Positions 56,268-64,000 of a stretch of DNA of 64,000 bases are shown here, in pieces. Below the pieces are notes generated by a model. That model was given only the letters and a program-made list of their open reading frames with translations, had not been told where the DNA came from and ran no database searches. Source of the DNA: Panonychus citri (lineage: Eukaryota; Arthropoda; Arachnida; Trombidiformes; Tetranychidae); contig NW_026515546.1 of the NCBI RefSeq assembly GCF_014898815.1, forward strand, positions 4,101,001 to 4,165,000, given 5' to 3'. Made by a program: the position numbers and the translations under genes. Every line of letters starts with the position of its first letter. Within the stretch, counting starts at the first letter, position 1.

Positions 56268-58719
56268 GCTTGCAATTAATCAAATTCTTAAACCAAAAAA
56301 TAGTAAAAAAAATAAAGAGAAAACACTTTGAAGATGAGTAACTTGAGAGTAACACCAAAGAGACAAAAAGATGTGGATTAGGTTAGAGAATGGATCAGAT
56401 CGATGTTAACTGCAAAGAGAAGAGAACATTAAATTAGAAGATATTCTTGTCAAAGATAATCAAGAGATCGAATTAAAGAGGAGAATAAATTAAGAAGCAA
56501 AAACAAAAGAAAAATATCCGAACCAAATGGATTTAAATAGAAGAGAAAAGAAAATGTATCAACACTGAAGAGAGAAAAAAAAGTGAAAAAGAAAATCTAA
56601 AATTCTAAAATTCTAATTTCACCCTGTTAAACAAATGAATCTCTATGAAAAAAAGAACAGACAATTTAACGAAAGCAACATGATCAACTGATTAATCTTA
56701 AAACACAGATCACAATTAATGTCAACGATTAATTAACAAGATGGAAAACAATTAGAAAATAAGATTCTCATTTTGTGGAAAAATTGAAAACGAGAATTGA
56801 GTTGATAAGAGAATAGAATGAGATTTGATTTAATCTAATTAAAAAGCAAAGAAATTGGGATCAACTGTCACAGGATAATAGGAGAATTAGTTTAATTGTC
56901 TACTTACCTTAATTACTGTCAACAAGAAAAAAGTATTAATTAATTGTAGTCAATTGAAACAATGAACATTTAAATCTGTCAAACATTAAGAAAAAGCCTC
57001 AATCTTATCAATAGGATCATCGGTATCCAATCAGTTGAACTAAAGACCGGGCAAATTGAATGAGAAAAGAAAATGAAATTAATTAATTTTCATCCAACAA
57101 TTTAACTAATTTAGAGTTAATTTGATTTTCACTTCGGGGAAAAAGTGATTGAATCACTTAGGCCTTTCGATTGGCACTGAATCGGCAAAGTTTTTTTTCC
57201 TTTCGCGGTTGATTTTAGATCAAAAATCGACATTTTCAAGTTCGAGCTGAAAAAGTTCAACCAATTAATTTAGAATTTTAATCGAGTATTTAATTCAATT
57301 AGTAGTTTGTTGATAATTAACTCGCACGTTAATCTGAATATTTAGCTAATCATTTCTATTACAATTAGTGATTAAGTTACAATATTGTATTCACATGAAA
57401 TGCTTGACCAATGGTTGGTCAATATACTCAACAATCAACTGACAATTATAATGAATGATTGAGGCTTTTGATTATGAGTACAAATTTGAGTGACGAAACA
57501 ATTAATTAGTTTTAATTTAACTCGAAAAATTGTTAATTAGTTTAAATGTTTCAGATGAAGAAATTAATTCATCCTCGACTGACCAATAGTTGACCAGTTA
57601 TATTTAAATGGCCTAAAAAATATATGGAAACAAAAAGATAATCATTAGTAATTAAGTGGGTAGTTAATTAACAGTTGAAAGAATTTATGTTCAACAATCA
57701 ACTGATTTTCACCACAAAACAAACAATTAAGGATAAATGGTAACAATTAACTTTCTCATTCACTACAAACATAAACAAACATTTAGTTAATTGTCATCCA
57801 ATCGTTTAACATTCAGATTGGAATCAAGGTTTTCGTTTAAATTGTTGACCATCATGTAAACAGTAATTTAAAGTGTAACAATTAAGAAAAAAGTAAATTT
57901 AATTTCCACTAATTAATTGTAATCAAATGAAAACAAATAAGACAATAAACAAAATCAATTCTCTGGTTTAATTATCTAAATTGTTAAATCAATTGAACTA
58001 AAGACCCGCGGGTAAATTAAAATGAAGAAAAGATAATCAAATTAAGTTAATTAAGTAAATTAATGATCACTAAAGGAGAAAGAGAGAAAGAGAGAGAACA
58101 AAAAATTGTTAATCAACAACAATTAAATTAAATTGGTGACTTACACTGAAAGGATCATTAATTGAACAATATAAAAGTTACGAAAGGGTAACAATTAACT
58201 CTTGAATAGCTGAACTAACAATTTAATTTAAGGAACAATTGAAAAGTTAATACAAAGTTAAACAAGTAGATCAAAAATGGACCAATCATAATTTTTAATA
58301 GTTAATTGTGATACTAATTAAGAAAAAAAGAGAAACAATTTAAACAGGTCAAGGTTTACCAATCAATCAGTTGGAATCAAGTTTAATCATTTAACTTAAT
58401 TGTCGCGTTTAAAATGTGATCTTGTTTGGTTTTGTTTTTTTCGTCGTTTCTGTTGTACGAAAAGTTTTTACCAATAAACTAGTAATTTAATCACCTTTGT
58501 AATTGAAATTGATCAATGGATCAATTTAATTATCAATCGGGTTAACAATTCGTAATGTTAATTGTGAGTACTTGATGTCGCTGCGTGACCCATAGAAAGA
58601 AAGAGAAGACAAGATTCACTTTCTTTTTCATCTTCTTCATCTTCTTCATCTCCTTCGCTGTGACATGTTAACCTAATTTCGTCGTTTCATCCAAAAGCGA
58701 TCTCGAACTAATAGAAAAT

Positions 58720-58721
<2 letters not shown>

Positions 58722-58774
<53 letters not shown>
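58722..58774. repeat. (GA)n microsatellite
   Basis: Pure GA run of about 53 bp upstream of UBXN1. Confidence 0.95.
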
Positions 58775-58777
<3 letters not shown>

Positions 58778-61700
58778 TCAGGTAGAAAAAAATTCTAATT
58801 AACTTAATTATCCATTTAATTGAGTAACTATGAACTTAGATATTGATTCATCTTTATTGTTAATAATTTGTGATTGTTGGTAGTTGATTAAGATGATCAA
58901 TTGTTATGTTTACAAAGTTTAATATTGCGACACATTTGTGAACATGATTAACGTTGATTAACGGTGATTAATTATTGAACAATTGATAATGAATCAATTG
59001 AAAGTTCAAGAACCATGAAAAGAGAAAACAAATTGACAATCTGAGAAATCACCGAAAAGGTAACATTAAATGTTAACTTGTTACCGATTGTGATCATAAT
59101 TGAAACGTGAACGTGTTTTTATTATTTTCCTGTTCAAGGGAAAATGCTAATTAAAGGTTTGATTACAATCAACGATTTGAATCAACGATCGTTAATAAGA
59201 TTAATAAATTGTGGTTCTAATGTTGATTATCTGGTGTTTGTTTCTATTCAAATTCAAATAGGAAAGGAAAAGAAAAAAAAATTCCCTTCTCAACAATATC
59301 AACAGAATTGATTGTAATTATAAATCATCACAATCAAATGGTTCATGTTGATTATTTACTAAGATTATCGAAAGGCTTAAGTGTGAAAAACAGTAAATTG
59401 GTGATTTGGATTAATTGATTCACAAGAAGATGAGATAAAGATAATTAATCGGTTAATCTAAATACGGATGTTGATTAATTTTGAAAATTTTAAGATGATT
59501 AGGAGGATGAGAAGATCAAGTTTATCCCAAAAATAGTCTCATCATCATGAGGACACACGAAGTACAAGTATAAGTAAGTCAGTAAAAGGAAGAGCGATGA
59601 TGAGGATGAGGAAGAGAAATGAGCTTTTGTTATCGTTCTAACTGTTGTTATAATACAAAAGATTATCAAGACAAGTTTGGGAAGAAAAGAAAGAGAAAAA
59701 GAAAGAGAAAAGACCTTTGACCTCTAAGATTTTCTCTCTTCGCTTAGATATTCTTGTTCCTTTCTCTCTCTCTCTCTCTTCCTCTCTCAAAAGTTATGAT
59801 GATCATCATCATCTTCCTCTGTTTTGTAAGGTCAATGCCACTTTCACTTTCGCTTATCAATCGTTACCGTTTCGATTGTTATCCCATTAGAACGGTTCCT
59901 TTTTCGAGGATTTTCACTTTGGTTCATCTTCGCGATCAATACGTTTGTATACTCGTTAATTGATATCGATAGGAAGTCAAATGGACCCAACGGAAGTGCC
60001 AAAAATAAGATTGAATATCTTGGTGGTTCTTATTGATTCTTAGGTCTGTGTGTTTACTTCACGTTCCAGTGAAGAGTGTGTGAGAAAAAAATGGTTCCTT
60101 TGTTGTTTAAGCTTCTCTTTCTCTTTTTGCTCCATTTACTGGCCTCCGAAAATGACCCTTAACAAGAGCTAAAGTGGGAGAGGTCAGTCTGTCAGTCGGT
60201 GGCAGTGAAAACATTTCTCTCTCTCTCTCTCTCTTTTTTCAAGATCAATGGCAAAATAGCAAAACAAAAGGTGTACATAAGGTTAACATAAGGCAGATGA
60301 AAAAAGGAAACTCTAAACTTACTGGACATTTGACTCGGACCAGCGGTCGAAATGATAAATTATATTTAACATTGAATTTTCTGTTCCGCATTTCAATTGA
60401 AATTTATCAATAGGTAAATATGATTATTTATATAATCATTTGTGCTACAAATTAACCAATTAAATTTTTATTATGATGATGATGAATGAAGATAAGTGTG
60501 TGTGAAAGGAAGAGGGAGAATTGGATGTTAAACAGATTCAGTTATAATCATGGAGATGATAATGATAAATTAAATGGAAACAAGGTTATCAGGGGAAAGG
60601 GGGTGGAGATGATGATATAAATGACCTACAAGATGAGTGAGAGAGAGAGAGAGGGAGGGATGAAGATGAAATCGAATTGAACTCATCAAGGTATAAACAG
60701 AAAAATCAACGTTCTTTTTCAATTCTCTGTGAGATTTGATGGAGAGAAAGAGTTGCAAGAGAAAGAGAACAGGAGAGAGATGAAGAGGAAGTGGGAGTGG
60801 GAGTTTGAGGGTGGTGGTGACGATGACGATGATACGAGTAACTGGGAGAAAGAGAAAAATATATGAAGGGGAAAAAGTCCTTCACTTTATGAACCAAATT
60901 CAGTTTCGAGTCTGTTCGTAACAGAATAAAAATCTAGGGCATCATCATCATCATCGTCATCATGATCATTATAAGATGAGAGAGAATAAGAAGAGAGAGA
61001 GAGAGATGAAAGTGTAATACGATAATCACACAGGCGCAAAGTTCTGTGACCTTAACCCAGACTGTCTCTTAGCCTATTTACCCAAGTGAGATAGAAAAAG
61101 AAAGAAAGAAAAAAGTTCGAGATAAAGTTTATTTCGAACTCGAATCAGAGTCAAAAATGAGAACGAATTTATTGTAACAAAAACACTAATACGATGATAA
61201 TCTTTAAACAGATCAATACTTTGGGTTATACTAAACAATTGGAATGGTTTCGAATTTTTTTACATCATGATTAACACTTATGATGATTATTACGATGAGA
61301 TTAAATCTAACCCAGTGAGAGAGATTGAATTGATTGATTGAATCATTTAAATTTGATTCTCACTCATTATCTATTGATTATAACCATGTCGTTGGCCCTA
61401 ATTGATAATACGTTGACAATTTGTTTACCTTAATAGTTTTATCAACGTTCTCATCATCATTCTATTAAATTCTATTCAAGGCAACGAACATCATGATTTC
61501 CATAGTAACCTTATTTTCCTCATGAAATCAGGTCATTCAATCCTAGAACTTTTTCCCCTCTTTCTCTCTCTCTCTTTTCTATTTCTTTAGCTATTCTAGT
61601 GCTACACATCTATTTTTCCCTTTTTCTCATCACCATGATGATGATATTTTACCAGAGAAAAACACTCAACGAATAACCTCTATCATTAATTTTCTACCAG

Positions 61701-61826
61701 AATAATTAATATATTCTTACATGAAAAGTTCACATGAAACAGGATAAAATGATTGAATGAGAAAAGTGCAAAGAATTGAAATATCTCTGAACAATTTAAT
61801 TTCTCTTTCATATTTCCATTGTTTTC

Positions 61827-61830
<4 letters not shown>

Positions 61831-61893
<63 letters not shown>
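61831..61893. repeat. (GA)n microsatellite, longest in window
   Basis: Pure GA run of about 63 bp, followed by two CTGAGAGA variants. It produces spurious Ser-Leu repeat frames on the minus strand. Confidence 0.95.
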
Positions 61894-61897
<4 letters not shown>

Positions 61898-64000
61898 AGA
61901 GAGACTGAGAAGGAGCTATGAAGATAGACAAAGAAACTCAATTGATAACCAGTTTTGTATTATCATGAAACCAGAAAACTAATAATACGAAAACATGAAC
62001 ATAAAGGTAAACTGAAAAGGTGAACAAAACAAAACCCAGAGATTTATAAAAAGCATTCAAATAACAATGAATATTAGAAATGAATTCAATTCTTATCGTT
62101 TCTAAGCTGTTGTTGTTGTTATTTTCTCCTTGGTACCAACATCATATATATAATTCACAACCTGGAGAAACAACCGGTGGGTGTGGTACCAATACAGATT
62201 CACGTATTTAAGTGGTTTAAGTTGTTGGTGTTTGTGTTGTGTGAGCGTTTATTTTACAGGTAAACAGCGTCAGAAGGTTGAAAAGAAAGAAAGAAGAAGA
62301 AGATGAAGATGAAGATGGCGAGAGAGAACAAAAGGATTGGAAGAAGGTGACCTTGGACTGTTATGATGATGATGATGATAATGTTCGGGCTCAAAGAATT
62401 GAACAGCAAAGTGAGAGAGAGAAAAAAGAATAAAAATGAAAGAGAAGAAAAAAAATAACCAACAATTTGTTCGGTTGGGTAAAGTTGCTGTTATTGCTTC
62501 TGGTCGTTGATTATTTCAACATTTCTGGTTCTGATTCTGGTTTTTTTCCACTGAATTATTCATTGTAACTGGTTAACAACAGCTTATCCCATGACGATTC
62601 ATGGTGGATACTTTCATTTTTTGCTCTCTCTCATTGTGAGTAATCAAAGACTTGTAACTTGTCATTAACACGACATTAAAATTGTCAATTGATTCATTTC
62701 TTTGATTGGTTTAACATATTATCACAAAGGAAAAGGTTAATCATGATTAACACCAGAGTCTATTTCCTTTTTCCGGTTCCTTCTCCATGTAAATATTATT
62801 ATTACATTTTGAGTTTGAGTTTGATTTTGTTCAGTTCATTTTTGTCTCAATCAATTTTGAGTCTTGATTATCACCAGCAATTAGGATTGTATTATGTACT
62901 TAAAGATACAATCATAATAATAGTAAATATTACATTGTGTAAATATGATGTTAATTGCTGATGATTTAGTAGACAAAATAATGAAAAAAATCAATATTAA
63001 CACACTCATACTTTTAATCATGATCATGATATAAATATACATATATAACCCTTGATTGTTGTACATAATTTACCAACTATTAATAATAATACATTAACAG
63101 TTAATAATTTGATATGGATAAAGAAAAAAAAACAATGTTAATAGAAAACCAAATGAAACAATCAACAACAACAATCAATTGATTGATGATAACCTACAAA
63201 AAACAGTTCAAGGCCATTGTTTATTAATGGTTACCCTGGTTTCCGGAGTTAATCAGGTAATCATCATGATAATTATGATCATCAACATCATTATCTTTAT
63301 GAAGTTATAGCTTTAAACATCAGCATTATTTTTATATTTCATGTTGATGATGATGATGTGTAGATACATGAGCACGATGATGATGATTATTATTATCATG
63401 ATGATGAGAGTGACAACACTTGAATGAAATTTACAGTCTATCATTTAATCACATAGATGATGGTGAGAGGGAGAGTGAGTGAGAGAGAGAGAAAACTGAA
63501 GGTTGTTATAACATGGAAGAAGATGAAAGATGAAAAAGAAAGAGAAACTTTCAGACATTAAAGTAACTCTATCAATCTCTTATTTATACGAAATGATGAA
63601 CATTTTATCATGATGATAATCAGATAATCTGACAAGCTGAAAGAATAATCATCATTTATTATAAATGAGAGAGAATTTTTTCTCTTTCTGTTTTAAAGTT
63701 TTTTTTTCTCTCTCTCTCTCTCTCTCGTTTTCATCTTCGTTTGAATCGTTGCAACGAAATGAACGTTGATTCTGGAGGCGTTGGTGAACCAACGATGCTT
63801 TTAGAGGCGTTCGTTGGTTTCTTGTTGTTGCTGTTGCCTGATTGTTATCGTTAATTAATATTAACATTTTAATTAGTCTATTGTCTTATTAGGGTTTTAT
63901 TGTTGTTTCTATTTAAGTTGTTGTTGACTAACAATCAACGTTTTTGCCAATTTCAAGTTTATTTTCTCGTTTTCTTTACTTTCTTTTCCGTTCCATGAAT

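Larger units (their letters stand above)
56268..64000. other. Long intergenic region, no gene seen
   Basis: Over 7.7 kb I find no exon of a recognisable protein. The first ~600 bp are GA-rich and probably UBXN1 5'UTR or promoter. 57-59 kb is AT-rich filler with AACAATTAA words. 59.6-62.4 kb has many short GA and CT tracts and is less AT-rich; open frames there (59754-59963, 60174-60413) are Ser/Leu repeats from CT runs. 62.7-64 kb returns to AT-rich sequence with ATGATG runs. The first exon of a neighbour gene or a long 5'UTR intron could be hidden. Confidence 0.45.

Noticed and set aside
61686..61941. Ser-Leu repeat protein on the minus strand
   Set aside because: Pure translation of the (GA)n microsatellite.
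1..64000. CRISPR arrays, operons, integrases, intact transposase or reverse transcriptase, rRNA and tRNA genes
   Set aside because: None seen on reading both strands. The DNA is eukaryotic. A tRNAscan or RepeatMasker run could still find short or decayed copies.

Overview
This is a stretch of nuclear DNA from an animal. It is AT-rich, its genes are split by short GT-AG introns, and it is full of (GA)n/(CT)n runs. A chitin-binding RR cuticle protein at 29.2-33.8 kb makes it an arthropod. The compact introns, gene content and style of the RR domain fit a chelicerate, most simply an acariform mite of the spider-mite kind; that rank is inference. I see no intact transposon, CRISPR array, prokaryotic feature, rRNA or tRNA.

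Layout. 0.2-1.3 kb: 5' exon of a secreted Ser/Thr-rich gene running off the left edge (-). 3.4-4.4 kb: acyl-protein thioesterase (LYPLA family, -). 6.3-9.6 kb: alkylglycerone-phosphate synthase AGPS (+), six exons, PTS2 present. 10.3-12.1 kb: RNA polymerase III subunit RPC4/POLR3D (-). 13.7-16.2 kb: C-terminal half of the dusty kinase DSTYK (-), joined in frame to a second copy of the 5' half of POLR3D. 17.6-19.4 kb: neurochondrin (+). 19.9-20.8 kb: a GTP cyclohydrolase I feedback regulator (GCHFR) domain behind a long low-complexity leader (-). 21.6-22.1 kb: COP9 signalosome subunit 8 (-). 22.1-28.9 kb: gene desert. 29.3-33.8 kb: Gly/Ser/Met-rich RR cuticle protein (+), eight exons. 35.0-38.0 kb: phosphoglucomutase/phosphopentomutase PGM2 (+). 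38.9-44.8 kb: DEPDC5 of GATOR1 (-), thirteen exons. 46.4-48.9 kb: GPATCH1 (+) with a decayed G-patch. 49.1-52.1 kb: tandem pair of an unrecognised small secreted protein (-), duplicated together with the 3' tail of GPATCH1. 52.9-54.7 kb: SGTA/SGTB co-chaperone (+). 55.2-56.3 kb: UBXN1 (-). 56.3-64 kb: no gene seen.

The genes are mostly unrelated housekeeping functions (ether lipids, Pol III, sugar phosphates, nutrient signalling, splicing, proteostasis) and do not form one pathway. The most unusual locus is POLR3D/DSTYK. A 1.2 kb piece with the POLR3D promoter, exon 1, intron and start of exon 2 has been copied next to a DSTYK gene that lacks about a third of the usual protein at its N-terminus, and the copied exon 1 carries a +2 frameshift.

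At least four other conserved coding regions are each broken by a net one-base indel: LYPLA, DEPDC5, GPATCH1 and the second secreted-protein copy. Three of these are single-base losses in A/T homopolymers. Consensus errors in the assembly are therefore a serious alternative to true gene loss.
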